DNA of 64,000 nucleotides from Chlorogloea purpurea SAG 13.99 (GTDB lineage Bacteria; Cyanobacteriota; Cyanobacteriia; Cyanobacteriales; Microcystaceae). Numbering within the stretch: the stretch's first letter is position 1; every line of letters begins with the position of its first letter. Of the stretch, positions 49,627 to 59,453 are shown in pieces. A program made the translations under genes and the position numbers. The stretch spans positions 1 through 64,000 of the forward strand of contig JADQBB010000005.1 in assembly GCA_016903695.1 (NCBI GenBank), written 5' to 3'. The notes beneath the pieces were generated by a model. The model was given only the letters and a program-made list of their open reading frames with translations. It made no database searches and had not been told where the DNA came from.

Positions 49627-50571
49627 ATGCCCCCAACTATCAAGCCGCCTCTCGTTATTTCGGAAAGACGACACTGGTTCCATATTTTATTTTTATGGAA
49701 GGGTTCGGTAGTACCGGCTATTTTGCCCAGAGTATTTTTCTGTGCCGCTTTTAGTTTTCTCGTTTCTTTTTTCTATCATTTCGGACTGAATCTCACCTTA
49801 CCTATAGAAAGCGGTCTCGTGCCCAGTCTCGTCCTCGGTTTACTACTAGTATTTCGCACTAATACCGCGTACGAAAGATTTTGGGAAGGGCGCAAAGCAT
49901 GGGGCGCATTGGTCAATACGGTACGGAATATGGCGCGGAATATTTGGGTGACGGTGAAAGAATCTCATCCAGACGATAGGAAAGAAAAGATAGATACTCT
50001 GCGCTTATTAGTAGCTTTTGCCATCAGCACTAAACTGCATCTACGGGCAGAAAAAAATTTTGAAGAATTACGTCCTTTTGTCAAGCCCACCTATTACGAT
50101 AAGTTATTGACGATGAATCATCCACCTTTAGAGATCGCTTTTTGGATCGGCGATTATTTACATAAACAGTACGAAGAACAGAAGATTAATTCTTACGTAT
50201 TTACATCTATGCTGAAATTGCTAGATTTATTAGTCGATAATTTAGGAGTATGTGAAAGAATTTTAAAAACTCCTATTCCTTTAGCTTATTCTATTCACTT
50301 AAAACAACTTTTGTTGATTTATTGTTTAACCTTACCATTTCAATTTGTAGACGAGTGTAAGTGGTTCACGGCATTTTTCGTGGCGATAGTTAGCTTCACA
50401 GTGTTCGGTATTGAAGAAATAGGTATTGAGATAGAGAATCCTTTCGGGCGGGATGATAATGATTTACCTCTCGACCAGATCTGTGAAACGATGGAGAGAA
50501 ATATCAATGATTTAATTACCTTATCTCCAGATGCAAGACATTGGCAAACTCAGGATCAGTTAATAGAATAG
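49627..50571 (+). CDS. Bestrophin-family ion channel
   Basis: A 314-residue membrane protein of the bestrophin (UPF0187/RFP-TM) family. It has the VLGLLLVFRTNTAYERFWEGRKAWGALVNTVRN segment (about 72-104) typical of bacterial and plant members, four hydrophobic segments and the C-terminal EIGIEIENPFGRDDNDLPLDQICETMERNI hallmark. Plant relatives are thylakoid chloride channels; cyanobacterial members are thought to move anions or bicarbonate. The 174-residue unknown protein follows 27 bases later and is likely co-transcribed. Confidence 0.9.
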   Translation: MPPTIKPPLVISERRHWFHILFLWKGSVVPAILPRVFFCAAFSFLVSFFYHFGLNLTLPIESGLVPSLVLGLLLVFRTNTAYERFWEGRKAWGALVNTVRNMARNIWVTVKESHPDDRKEKIDTLRLLVAFAISTKLHLRAEKNFEELRPFVKPTYYDKLLTMNHPPLEIAFWIGDYLHKQYEEQKINSYVFTSMLKLLDLLVDNLGVCERILKTPIPLAYSIHLKQLLLIYCLTLPFQFVDECKWFTAFFVAIVSFTVFGIEEIGIEIENPFGRDDNDLPLDQICETMERNINDLITLSPDARHWQTQDQLIE

Positions 50572-50598
50572 AAGAATACATATACTAATTATGCAAGA

Positions 50599-51123
50599 AT
50601 GAACCAGACCCTTACTTTTGCCGAATCCCTAGGTTGTAGTCGAGAACTACTGGAAGCAATGCGATCGGGTGACTTAAAAGCAGAGCGTTTAGTTTCAGCA
50701 GTTTCTACTTTAATTGCCACAGAAAATGGAGCTAGAGGATTTTTTGTTACCTATCTAACGGATGATGTATATGGAATGGCCGATCGAGTGACCCCGGAAA
50801 TTGTCGAAGCCCTAAAAAACTCTCCCGAACTCGTTAGCGATTTACTGGTAAAAAATATCGCTATGTCTACGGCGATGGAGTTAACACACTTGAGAAATAA
50901 TGATGAAGATATGGCCGGGGGTTCGCGACGAGTGCAGGCTAGAACTATGAATTTAATCAGCCTGTTAAAGCTAGAAGAAATTAACGATAAACTTCAGCAA
51001 TTACGGCAAACTTTAAAAGATGATGGCGGAATATATCAAGATTTTCTCGAACGCTGGGGATACGATGAGGAACAAAAAGCTGTGATTGCCACTAAGATAG
51101 ACCCGCTTATCAACAATCTTTAA
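50599..51123 (+). CDS. Cyanobacterial conserved protein, unknown function
   Basis: A 174-residue soluble, largely helical protein starting MNQTLTFAESLGCSRELLEAMRSGDL. Conserved-looking blocks are TENGARGFFVTYLTDDVYG, ELVSDLLVKNIAMSTAMELTHLRNNDEDMAGGSRRV and the end KLEEINDKLQQLRQTLK. I recall similar unannotated proteins in other cyanobacteria but know no function. No signal peptide or metal motif is seen. Its place 27 bases behind bestrophin suggests a shared transcript. Confidence 0.78.
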   Translation: MNQTLTFAESLGCSRELLEAMRSGDLKAERLVSAVSTLIATENGARGFFVTYLTDDVYGMADRVTPEIVEALKNSPELVSDLLVKNIAMSTAMELTHLRNNDEDMAGGSRRVQARTMNLISLLKLEEINDKLQQLRQTLKDDGGIYQDFLERWGYDEEQKAVIATKIDPLINNL

Positions 51124-51182
51124 ACGATCCAGTCAACTTCAGCCTATGATCGAAACAGAACAAGATAAATATTAGGATTGTC

Positions 51183-52982
51183 ATGGGGAAGTTTTGGAAA
51201 GGAGTCAGTGCTAGTTGTCTGGGCACTTTGATCGGCTTAACTCTGTTCTTAAGTTTAGCAGGCGGAGGATTAAGCTTTTTGCTCGCTTCCCTGTTGTTCC
51301 GGGATACCAGTACAAAAGTTTCCCCTAGGTCGATATTAGTTTTCGATCTATCTACCTCTATCAGCGATACTGAACCCGCCTCTACTCTGGGTCAGGCTTT
51401 AACGGAGGGCAATAGTAACACTTTAACTCTACGGCAGGTGTTACAGGCGATCGATATAGCCACTAGAGACAACAATATCACCGCCCTATTACTTTACGGT
51501 CGCGGGGCCGCCGGTGATTACGGCTATGCCACCCTGGAGGAAGTGCGTCAAGGTTTGAAGAAGTTTAAAGCCGCCGGTAAAAAGATCATCGCCTACGATA
51601 CGGGTTTCAGCGAGAAGGAATATTACCTGGCTTCTATGGCTGATGAAGTGGTTCTTAATTCGATGGGGCAATTGGAATTTAACGGGTTGAGTTCGCAACA
51701 AACTTTCTTTGCCGGGGCGATGGAGAAGTACGGTGTCGGGGCGCAAGTTGTCAGAGTGGGTAGCTATAAATCGGCAGTGGAACCTTATATTAGAAAGAAT
51801 TTAAGTCCCGAAAACAAACAACAATTAGGAGCTTTGTTAGGGGATGTTTGGACTAATTATTTAACCGTCATCTCCGAGAATCGACATATACCAGTACAGA
51901 AGCTAAGACAAATTAGCAATAGAGAAGGTATTCTTTCACCTGAAGTAGCCCAAAAAGCCGGTTTAGTTGATAAGGTGGGCTATCTAGATCAAGTAATAGA
52001 TAAAATGAGAACTATAACCGGCGAAACAGCAAATGAGATAGATGAGGATAAGCCCTCTTTCCGGCAAGTATCTCTAGGGGATTATACAGGGGTTAAACCC
52101 GCTAAAGAAAATACTTCTACGAATAAAGTAGCGATCGTATATGCTGAAGGTACGATCGTGGACGGCCAAGGGACGAGTAATGAAGTGGGCGGCGATCGAT
52201 ACGCGCGCATCTTCCGCAAATTGCGAGAGAATAAAGATGTAAAAGCCGTGGTCTTGCGTATTAATAGCCCCGGCGGCAGTGCGACGGCTTCAGAAGTTAT
52301 GGGGCGCGAGATTACCCTGCTAAATCAACAAAAACCCGTAATAGTTTCCATGGGGGATGTGGCCGCATCGGGGGGTTATTGGATCACCACGGGGGCGAAA
52401 AAAGTTTACGCCCAGAATACCACCATCACCGGCTCGATCGGCGTTTTCGGTTTATTATTCAATATCGAGAAAATCGGCAACGATAACGGGGTTACTTGGG
52501 ACACTGTAAAAACGGCAACCTTCGCTGATATTAATACCTCTACTCGCCCGAAAACCCCAGCGGAATTGGACATATATCAACGATCGGTCAATCGAGTATA
52601 TAGTTTATTCTTGGATAAGGTGGCTAAAGGTCGCGATCTTCCCCTCGATAAAGTGAAAAATATCGCTCAAGGGCGAGTATGGTCGGGCCAGTCCGCTTTG
52701 AGTATCGGTTTGGTGGATGAAATCGGTGGGTTAGAAAAAGCGATCGGTTTCGCCGTTGAAACTGCCAAGTTAGGAAAGGATTGGACTCTAGAAGAATACC
52801 CCACTAAAAAAACTTTCGAGCAGGAAATAATCGGCAGATTACTGAATACACAAATGGCAAAATCTTCAGATCCTCTTAACAGCCAATGGCAAAAATTTCA
52901 AAAAGAATTGCAGAGTATCAAGAGCTTGAACGATCCTAACGGCGTTTATACTCGTCTTCCTTTTAATTGGGAAATTCGCTAA
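51183..52982 (+). CDS. sppA: Signal peptide peptidase SppA (67-kDa type)
   Basis: A 599-residue membrane-anchored serine peptidase that degrades cleaved signal peptides; in cyanobacteria it has been linked to light acclimation of phycobilisomes. The N-terminal anchor is about 8-38. It has two SppA repeats. The catalytic Lys is Lys196 in RVGSYKSAVEPYIR, and the Ser is Ser397 in MGDVAASGGYW. NSPGGSATASE precedes it. Length matches the long form. It follows the 174-residue gene by 59 bases. Confidence 0.95.
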   Translation: MGKFWKGVSASCLGTLIGLTLFLSLAGGGLSFLLASLLFRDTSTKVSPRSILVFDLSTSISDTEPASTLGQALTEGNSNTLTLRQVLQAIDIATRDNNITALLLYGRGAAGDYGYATLEEVRQGLKKFKAAGKKIIAYDTGFSEKEYYLASMADEVVLNSMGQLEFNGLSSQQTFFAGAMEKYGVGAQVVRVGSYKSAVEPYIRKNLSPENKQQLGALLGDVWTNYLTVISENRHIPVQKLRQISNREGILSPEVAQKAGLVDKVGYLDQVIDKMRTITGETANEIDEDKPSFRQVSLGDYTGVKPAKENTSTNKVAIVYAEGTIVDGQGTSNEVGGDRYARIFRKLRENKDVKAVVLRINSPGGSATASEVMGREITLLNQQKPVIVSMGDVAASGGYWITTGAKKVYAQNTTITGSIGVFGLLFNIEKIGNDNGVTWDTVKTATFADINTSTRPKTPAELDIYQRSVNRVYSLFLDKVAKGRDLPLDKVKNIAQGRVWSGQSALSIGLVDEIGGLEKAIGFAVETAKLGKDWTLEEYPTKKTFEQEIIGRLLNTQMAKSSDPLNSQWQKFQKELQSIKSLNDPNGVYTRLPFNWEIR

Positions 52983-53065
52983 ATTTGAGTAAAAATACGG
53001 TTGTCATATAGGGAATATAAAATAGAGAATCCTGATAATTAGTATGTAATCGAACAAGAAAGATA

Positions 53066-55222
53066 ATGAATCGTAATACCGGGATAATCTTTTGCTTATC
53101 CTATGGATTGGGATTATTATTAACAGGGTTTTTCGGCTTTCCCAATCCTCGTCCATCCGCTGGGCAATGGTTGATAGTTCTAACTTCAATACTGTTAATC
53201 TTCGGTGTGATGGGCACAATCGCACAACGAGCGTTGTACCCCCATCCAAGAAGAAAAGTTTGGTTGATAGGGGCGGTGATAGCGTTTCTAGGCGCTATAT
53301 ATTTACAGTGGCGTATACCCACGCCGGGGGTGAATGATATTAGCCGTTTCGAGATCAATCCATCGGCGAGTCAGTATGTCACCCTAGAGGGAAAAGTATT
53401 ATCGGAAACCCGATTGACCCGTACCGAGAAATTACAGTTATGGTTGGAAGTAAGGGAAATATTAGCAGGAGATCGATCGCAACCCGTCACGGGAAAACTA
53501 TACGTCACCTTACCTCGATCAGAAACAAATAAACTTTATCCAGGTCAACTGATCACCGTGAAAGGTTCCCTATCCGGGCCCAAAACTCCTACTAATCCAG
53601 GTAGTTTCGATTTTAAATCCTACCTGACAGCTCGTGGTTGTTTTGCCACATTAAGAGGTAAGGAAATTATTAAAAAAAGTTCTCCGCCTCCCGGATTATG
53701 GCAACTCAGACAGAGAATAGTTAACGCTCAAAAAGAAGGATTAAAAGAACAGTTCGGCTCTTTAGTGAGTTCCATCACCCTAGGTAGACAAGCAGTAGAT
53801 TTATCACCGGAAATACAAGACCTATTCACTCGCACCGGGTTAACCCACGTTTTAGCCGTTTCTGGTTTTCACATCGCTTTATTATTAGGAGTCATCCTGA
53901 AACTAACTCGGAATTTATCGCCGCGTCAACAATTTTTCATCGGTATTACAACCATGATTTTTTACATAGGATTGACGGGGATTCAACCGTCGATTATGCG
54001 GGCGAGTTTAATGGGGGTAGCCGGGTTAATAGGCTTGGTGTATAACAGACAAGTTAACGCCTACGGTTCATTAATCGTCGTCGCTACCTTACTGTTATTA
54101 TGTAACCCTCTCTGGATTTTCGATTTAGGTTTTGATTTGAGTTTTCTGGCGACCCTGGGATTAATAGCGGGTGCGGGGCCCATTCAGAAAAGGTTAGATT
54201 ATCTGCCGTCTATTATTACTGAACCCATAGGGATTACTTTAGCTGCTTCCCTGTGGACTTTACCCCTATTACTGTATAGTTTTAGTTCTTTTGCCGTTTA
54301 TAGTATACCTGTTAATATTATTACCACTCCTTTAACGACTGTTATCAGTCTCGGAGGTGTCCTCAGCGGGGCTTTAGCTTTAATCTATCCTCCCTTGGGG
54401 AGTTTCGCCGCTTGGTTACTTTACTATCCTTTGCAGTTGTTAATTAATATCCTTTCTTGGTTCGCCAATTTACCCATTACTTTTTATGCTGTGGGACAGT
54501 TATCATTAGGAGTCATGATTTTAATTTATGGCTCGCTCTGGCTAGTATGTTGGCTGAAGCCATTACAGAAAAGGTGGTATCTGGTGGGTTTATTCATTAT
54601 AAGTTTGATTTGCATACCAACTATTTATAATCGTCTGAGTTTAGTACAAGTAACCGTTTTTGATAGCCGTCATCCCACGGTAGTGATTCAAGAAAGAGGC
54701 GAGGTTATAGTAATCAATGGTAACGAGCCTAATACTTTTAAATACAGTCTTCTTCCTTTTTTACAACAACAAGGGATTAATAGGATCGATGTAGCGATCG
54801 TTAAAGATAACGATGTTTCTACCATAGAAAAAACTTTGAAAATTTATCGAACGATCGATCCTCGTGAAAGTCAGCAGGTGAGTTTAGGTTCAATAGCGAT
54901 CGATGTTTTCGACAATGGTTTACTAAGGTGGGAAATAAATAATTTATCTTGGCTATTCATACACGATAAAAAAGCTAAAGATAATCTCTCATCTTCGGGT
55001 GCTGAAGTAATATTATGGGCGGGGAAAAGTTTACCACCTTATTGGTTAGAGAGGGCTAATCCTAAAGTGGCTATAGCCATAAGTAAATTTTTAACCCATA
55101 AAACCCATCAGAGTTTAGTGGACGCATCTATTGATGTACATATCACAGGGAGGGATGGGGCGATTATGTGGACACCAGATAAGGGGTTTGAGAAATTTTT
55201 AGAGAAGGAGTTCGAGTGGTAG
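53066..55222 (+). CDS. comEC: ComEC/Rec2-type DNA uptake channel
   Basis: A 718-residue inner-membrane competence protein that moves single-stranded DNA into the cytoplasm. An N-terminal DUF4131 region (about 20-200) with four hydrophobic segments contains YPGQLITVKGSLSGPK. The competence channel domain (about 230-520) starts GLTHVLAVSGFHIALLLG. The C-terminal part (about 535-718) is in the place of the beta-lactamase-like nuclease domain but lacks the HxHxDH metal motif, which may mean no nuclease activity. Natural competence is plausible if type IV pili are also encoded. Confidence 0.9.
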   Translation: MNRNTGIIFCLSYGLGLLLTGFFGFPNPRPSAGQWLIVLTSILLIFGVMGTIAQRALYPHPRRKVWLIGAVIAFLGAIYLQWRIPTPGVNDISRFEINPSASQYVTLEGKVLSETRLTRTEKLQLWLEVREILAGDRSQPVTGKLYVTLPRSETNKLYPGQLITVKGSLSGPKTPTNPGSFDFKSYLTARGCFATLRGKEIIKKSSPPPGLWQLRQRIVNAQKEGLKEQFGSLVSSITLGRQAVDLSPEIQDLFTRTGLTHVLAVSGFHIALLLGVILKLTRNLSPRQQFFIGITTMIFYIGLTGIQPSIMRASLMGVAGLIGLVYNRQVNAYGSLIVVATLLLLCNPLWIFDLGFDLSFLATLGLIAGAGPIQKRLDYLPSIITEPIGITLAASLWTLPLLLYSFSSFAVYSIPVNIITTPLTTVISLGGVLSGALALIYPPLGSFAAWLLYYPLQLLINILSWFANLPITFYAVGQLSLGVMILIYGSLWLVCWLKPLQKRWYLVGLFIISLICIPTIYNRLSLVQVTVFDSRHPTVVIQERGEVIVINGNEPNTFKYSLLPFLQQQGINRIDVAIVKDNDVSTIEKTLKIYRTIDPRESQQVSLGSIAIDVFDNGLLRWEINNLSWLFIHDKKAKDNLSSSGAEVILWAGKSLPPYWLERANPKVAIAISKFLTHKTHQSLVDASIDVHITGRDGAIMWTPDKGFEKFLEKEFEW

Positions 55223-55246
55223 GATTGAAAAAATATTACCCCGCTC

Positions 55247-55570
55247 ATGGTCAAATACCTTTTCATTCTCTTAATTTTTATTACCTCGTGGCTGTACGTA
55301 CCCCCGGTGATGGCGGCTTTCTGTCACAGTGAAGATGCTCACCGGGTTTGTATCGTCAGCATCAAGCGCAGTGCCAAGAATTACTGGCAATACCAGACAG
55401 AAATTGCTGTAGACGGAGTGAAGAAACCGATCGTTGTTTATAATTGTCGTACCAAGGAGAAAATATCTTTAGACAGTAGCCGATTACCCCTCGACCCTAC
55501 AGGCAAGATCATCTGTAAATTGCCAGCGAATCGGGATAAAGAAAGATATTCGAGCGGCCATAATATTTAA
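55247..55570 (+). CDS. Small secreted protein with four cysteines
   Basis: A 107-residue protein with a signal peptide (about 1-22, cleavage near PPVMA-AFC). The mature part contains four cysteines (AFCHSED, HRVCIVSI, VVYNCRTK, KIICKLP), compatible with two disulfides. The rest is basic (KRSAKNYWQYQTEIAVDGVKKPI). I do not recognise a family. It follows comEC by 24 bases on the same strand and may be co-transcribed, and a clear terminator follows. Periplasmic location is inferred. Confidence 0.72.
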   Translation: MVKYLFILLIFITSWLYVPPVMAAFCHSEDAHRVCIVSIKRSAKNYWQYQTEIAVDGVKKPIVVYNCRTKEKISLDSSRLPLDPTGKIICKLPANRDKERYSSGHNI

Positions 55571-55605
55571 TAACCCCTACAAGTTTTAATATCATTAGTT
55601 TCTAG

Positions 55606-55629
55606 AAAACCGCCATTCCTGGCGGTTTT
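55606..55629. terminator. Bidirectional terminator
   Basis: AAAACCGCCA and TGGCGGTTTT form a perfect 10-bp stem with a four-base loop. A and T ends allow stopping of transcription from both the small secreted protein gene (plus) and the oligopeptidase gene (minus). Confidence 0.9.
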
Positions 55630-55635
55630 CGCTCA

Positions 55636-57708
55636 TCAAGCGTTCTGTAACAGCCCGGAATGGCGTAATAAAGGCTCCGTATCCGGTTCACGCCCGCGAA
55701 ACTCTTTAAACACTTCCATCGGGTGTAAACTACCGCCCAAACCTAACACGGTATCGCGGAAACGATAACCCACCTCTTTCACCGCTTCCTCGTCATCCAA
55801 TCCGGCTTCTTCAAAAGCAGCGAAGGCATCGGCGCTTAACACTTCCGCCCATTTATAACTGTAATAGCCCGCCGCGTAACCACCAGAGAAGATATGTCCG
55901 AAAGAACATAAGAAAGCGTCTTCCTCTAAAGGTGAAATCACAGTAGTGCTTCGGGCTATACGCTCGCGTACCTCGGATGGTGTCTCGCCGCCCCCCGGTT
56001 GATAGCGATGGTGTAACTCCAAATCGAGGAAGGAGAAGTGTAACTGTCTCAACATACCCGAACCGCTCATGTAGTTGCGTGCTGCCAACAACTTCTGATA
56101 ATAATGTTCCGGGAGAGTCTCGCCGGTTTCGTAGTGTTTGGCCATGTTCATCAGGGTAGGTCGATCGTAGCACCAATTTTCCATGAACTGACTCGGCAAC
56201 TCCACCGCGTCCCATTCTACATTATTTATCCCCGCAGCCCCCGGATAATCAACCCTCGTTAACATATGCTGTAAGCCGTGACCGAACTCATGAAATAAAG
56301 TCGTCACCTCATCGAAGGTCATTAAACTGGGTTTCCCATCTACTGGCGGTGTTTGATTACACACCAGATAAGCCACGGGCAAGCGGATTTCGTCACCGAT
56401 TTTAGCGCGCCCAATACACACATCCATCCACGCGCCGCCGCGTTTCTCCGCGGGGCGACTGTAAGGGTCAAGATAGAAATTGGCTATGGGATGGGCTTTC
56501 TCATCTCTAATCTCGAAATATCTGACTCCTTCGGCCCATACGGGGGCGCTACCATCGGCCGCGGTTATCGTCACCCCGAAAATTCTTTCGGCGAGGGTGA
56601 ATAAACCTTCTAGAACTCGCGGTAGGGGAAAATAAGGGCGCAATTCTTCCGCGGTAAAATTAAACTTGGCTTCCCGTTGTTTCTCTGACCAGTAAGCTAT
56701 ATCCCAATGCTTGAGGTCATCAATACCCGCGAAAGCTTTAATGAGTTCTAAATCTTCTTTCGCCGCCTCATAGCTAACCTGGCGTAATTCTTCTAAAAGT
56801 TGTTCCACTTCTTCGACAGAGGCGGCCATTTTTCGGGCTAAACTGACTTCGGCGTAAGTTTTATAACCGAGTAGGCGGGATTGTTCTTGTCTTAACTCTA
56901 ATATTCTCTCTATCAGTGGGTTATTATCCCATTCCCCACCCGATGCGCGACTGATGGAGGCTTTATATATTTTCTCCCTTAAATCACGATTGGCGCTGTA
57001 TTTCATGAAAGGAAAATAACTGGGAAAGTCTAAAGTTATCACCCACGGCCCATCTTCGGGGGTGGCATTCTCTTCGCCTTCACTTCTGGCGGTTTGGGCG
57101 GCTAAACCCAGCAAGCTTGGCGGCAAACCATCGATTTCTTCGGGTTGCGTCAGCTTCATTTTGAAGGCTTTAGTGGCATCGAGGACGTTATTGGAAAATT
57201 TAGTAGATAATTCCGCTAACTCTAATTGAATATTATTGAAACGCTCTTTCTTCTCGCCTTCTAAACTCACGCCCGATAATTCCGCGTCTCTGATAGAAGC
57301 GGATACTATGCGCTTTTGCGCTGGTTGTAGGCTTTGCCATTGAGTGCTATCCCGTAAGGCTTTAAAGCCTTCGTAGATGGGTTTGCTCTGGCTGAATCGA
57401 CTGATGAACCCCACTACTTGAGGTTGTACGGTTTCGTAAGCGGCGCGCAATTCGGGGCTATTTTTCACCCCCATTAAATGCCCGACGATTCCCCAAGTCC
57501 ATCCTAATCTTTCTTCGATTCCGGTGAGGGATTCTACTAAATCGCTCCATGTGGGGGTAATATTGTTTTCTAATTCCGTGAGTTGGATTTCTAAGTCGCT
57601 CAATAATCCGGTTATGGCGGGGACTATCTGCGCGGGTTCGATTTTATCAAAAGGGGGTAATCCTTGACCGATGAGGAGGGGATTGTCAATGACCGATGTG
57701 TTTACCAT
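55636..57708 (-). CDS. M3-family oligopeptidase (oligopeptidase A/PrlC type)
   Basis: A 690-residue cytoplasmic zinc metallopeptidase of family M3 that degrades short peptides and signal-peptide remnants. The zinc motif HEFGH lies at about 473-477 in FHEFGHGLQHML, followed by GINNVEWDAVELPSQFMENWCYD with the third ligand region. The start TSVIDNPLLIGQGLPPFDKIEPAQIVPAI is typical of PrlC. Length is normal. It is convergent with the small secreted gene; a strong terminator lies six bases beyond its stop. Confidence 0.95.
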   Translation of the reverse strand: MVNTSVIDNPLLIGQGLPPFDKIEPAQIVPAITGLLSDLEIQLTELENNITPTWSDLVESLTGIEERLGWTWGIVGHLMGVKNSPELRAAYETVQPQVVGFISRFSQSKPIYEGFKALRDSTQWQSLQPAQKRIVSASIRDAELSGVSLEGEKKERFNNIQLELAELSTKFSNNVLDATKAFKMKLTQPEEIDGLPPSLLGLAAQTARSEGEENATPEDGPWVITLDFPSYFPFMKYSANRDLREKIYKASISRASGGEWDNNPLIERILELRQEQSRLLGYKTYAEVSLARKMAASVEEVEQLLEELRQVSYEAAKEDLELIKAFAGIDDLKHWDIAYWSEKQREAKFNFTAEELRPYFPLPRVLEGLFTLAERIFGVTITAADGSAPVWAEGVRYFEIRDEKAHPIANFYLDPYSRPAEKRGGAWMDVCIGRAKIGDEIRLPVAYLVCNQTPPVDGKPSLMTFDEVTTLFHEFGHGLQHMLTRVDYPGAAGINNVEWDAVELPSQFMENWCYDRPTLMNMAKHYETGETLPEHYYQKLLAARNYMSGSGMLRQLHFSFLDLELHHRYQPGGGETPSEVRERIARSTTVISPLEEDAFLCSFGHIFSGGYAAGYYSYKWAEVLSADAFAAFEEAGLDDEEAVKEVGYRFRDTVLGLGGSLHPMEVFKEFRGREPDTEPLLRHSGLLQNA

Positions 57709-57829
57709 GTTCTGTATTAATTAATACTTCTCTTTACATTATTATCTATAAACTCGCTACTCGGACATAGTAAACTGTAGCGTTGGCTAAACAATGTGCA
57801 TTGCCACAAGGGTTTGATACTTTATCCTT

Positions 57830-58507
57830 CTATACTTTTTTCTTGGCACAAATCAAGTATTGTGTCGTTAAAAATTCTTCTAAAGAATTAGAAGTGAAAC
57901 GATTTATAGTCTTTAATAATTTATATCCAGAAAAAGATCTGGGTTTTATGCCCGTTATTTCTAACCCGGCTTCTTCGAAAAGAGCGATCATGGTTTTTTT
58001 GGTAAAAAATCTCAGGTGAGTTTTATCCATTATTCCCATATCTTGGTAAGACCAATCACCTTTAAACACCAGCTCTTTAATAATATAAATATGCCTGATA
58101 TTAGGAATACTGGCGATTATAATACCATCGGGATTTAATAAATTCATATGGCTTTTAATTGTTTCCCAAGGATTGGTTAGATGCTCTAAAACATCAGGGT
58201 AAAGAATACAATCAAAGCTCTCATTTTTAATTGCTTCGGGGATGACGGTTCTATCCAAGTCGCAGATAACTAATTTCTCGTAGCAATTTTCTTCTTGGGC
58301 GATCGAGAGCGCTTCTGCACTTATATCCAGTCCTATGACTTGACTACCTATTTTTTCAACGATCGCTTTACCGGTTTTGCCAATACCACAACCAACTTCG
58401 AGAACTTTATCCGGTTTATTCGAGATTAACTTTATCAGATCATGTCTAACATGGGAGCTAAAATAATATGATGATAAATTAGTTGGCGTTTTTATAGTAT
58501 CTGACAT
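57830..58507 (-). CDS. SAM-dependent methyltransferase
   Basis: A 225-residue class I methyltransferase. Motif I is VLEVGCGIGKTGKAI (about 37-50) and acidic motif II is VIGLDISAEAL; IICDLD and FDCILYPDVLEHLTNPW match the post motifs. The pattern is of the Methyltransf_11/23 type. Substrate cannot be named. Its neighbour on the same strand is a glycosyltransferase-like gene about 90 bases upstream, so a role in polysaccharide or glycolipid decoration is possible (inference). Confidence 0.88.
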   Translation of the reverse strand: MSDTIKTPTNLSSYYFSSHVRHDLIKLISNKPDKVLEVGCGIGKTGKAIVEKIGSQVIGLDISAEALSIAQEENCYEKLVICDLDRTVIPEAIKNESFDCILYPDVLEHLTNPWETIKSHMNLLNPDGIIIASIPNIRHIYIIKELVFKGDWSYQDMGIMDKTHLRFFTKKTMIALFEEAGLEITGIKPRSFSGYKLLKTINRFTSNSLEEFLTTQYLICAKKKV

Positions 58508-58594
58508 AATAATATTAATGATATTTTTTTTATAATGTTAGCAAAAATCCAATGGAGATTAACCAGAAGAGAGAGAAAATTGAGAAATAAAAAT

Positions 58595-59371
58595 TTAAAT
58601 AGAAAAATCGAGCCAACTTTCTAATTTCAATATTATTCTATCCAGCTTTCTCTTCCGTTTTTCCCATTGAGGATGACTAATGTAATAAAAACAGTTTTGC
58701 GGCTTAACAGGCTCAGTGATATAGCCCGCAGCTTGCACTTTTTTCGAGATAGCGATCTCCGAGGCGATCGCTTCCCCGTAGCTATTGCCCGCGCAGAAAC
58801 CACCTATTTTATTAAGGATCGGGCGCTCAGTGAACAAAATCAAAGATTGCAAGTGATCGGCCCGTGAGCCTTCTGGAATAGCATTTTTTTTTAAAAACGC
58901 CCTATATAAATCTATCCTACGCATTTTAACGCCATCTAGAGTGTGATCCCGATGAAAGTTGTTATAATTTGACTTTTCCAGAGATTCCCAAGTTACTGAC
59001 CAGTTCAAGCTCTCACCTAACAAGCCGATGCTAGAATTGGAGCAAAATTTATCCAAGTAGCCTTTCAACCAGTTTTTTCGCAAGATCAAACAATCGTCTT
59101 GCAGGAATAAAAAATTGTCGTGGTCGGTAAGTTCTCGCCAGCCAGCATCCCATGCCCCGATGTTATAACCTGTATTAGGGCGTTCTAAGAGAGGGGTCGA
59201 GGAAAAACCTTCTTGTATCAAAACTGACTTGATGTTAGAGGAATCCCCGTTACACACTAATAGTATATCGAACGCCGCCCCGGCTTTGATCGATCGAATC
59301 TGTCCCAGTAGATTAATCAAATTAGAGGGAGGGCTAGAAGACCAATAAGAAATAACAATCGCATTTTTCAT
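58595..59371 (-). CDS. GT-A type glycosyltransferase-like protein
   Basis: A 258-residue protein of glycosyltransferase type. MKNAIVISYWSSSPPSNLINLLGQ starts a Rossmann-like sugar-nucleotide half, RPNTGYNIGAWDAGWREL follows, and FLFLQDDCLILRKNWL has a DxD-like acidic pair for metal binding. The order fits a GT-A fold, perhaps related to GT2. I prefer ATG at 59371 over an in-frame TTG at 59386. The sugar is unknown. It lies on the same strand as the methyltransferase, with about 90 bases between. Confidence 0.75.
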   Translation of the reverse strand: MKNAIVISYWSSSPPSNLINLLGQIRSIKAGAAFDILLVCNGDSSNIKSVLIQEGFSSTPLLERPNTGYNIGAWDAGWRELTDHDNFLFLQDDCLILRKNWLKGYLDKFCSNSSIGLLGESLNWSVTWESLEKSNYNNFHRDHTLDGVKMRRIDLYRAFLKKNAIPEGSRADHLQSLILFTERPILNKIGGFCAGNSYGEAIASEIAISKKVQAAGYITEPVKPQNCFYYISHPQWEKRKRKLDRIILKLESWLDFSI

Positions 59372-59453
59372 ATTTTCAACGAACAATAGCCGCTACTCAC
59401 GCCATTAATCAATCCTCTCGAGGAGATAGAAACTTTATTTTACTCCGAGATAT

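Noticed and set aside
48019-51123. Peptide natural-product (TOMM) cluster around the SagB-type gene
   Set aside because: No YcaO cyclase, precursor peptide, protease or exporter gene lies on either side.
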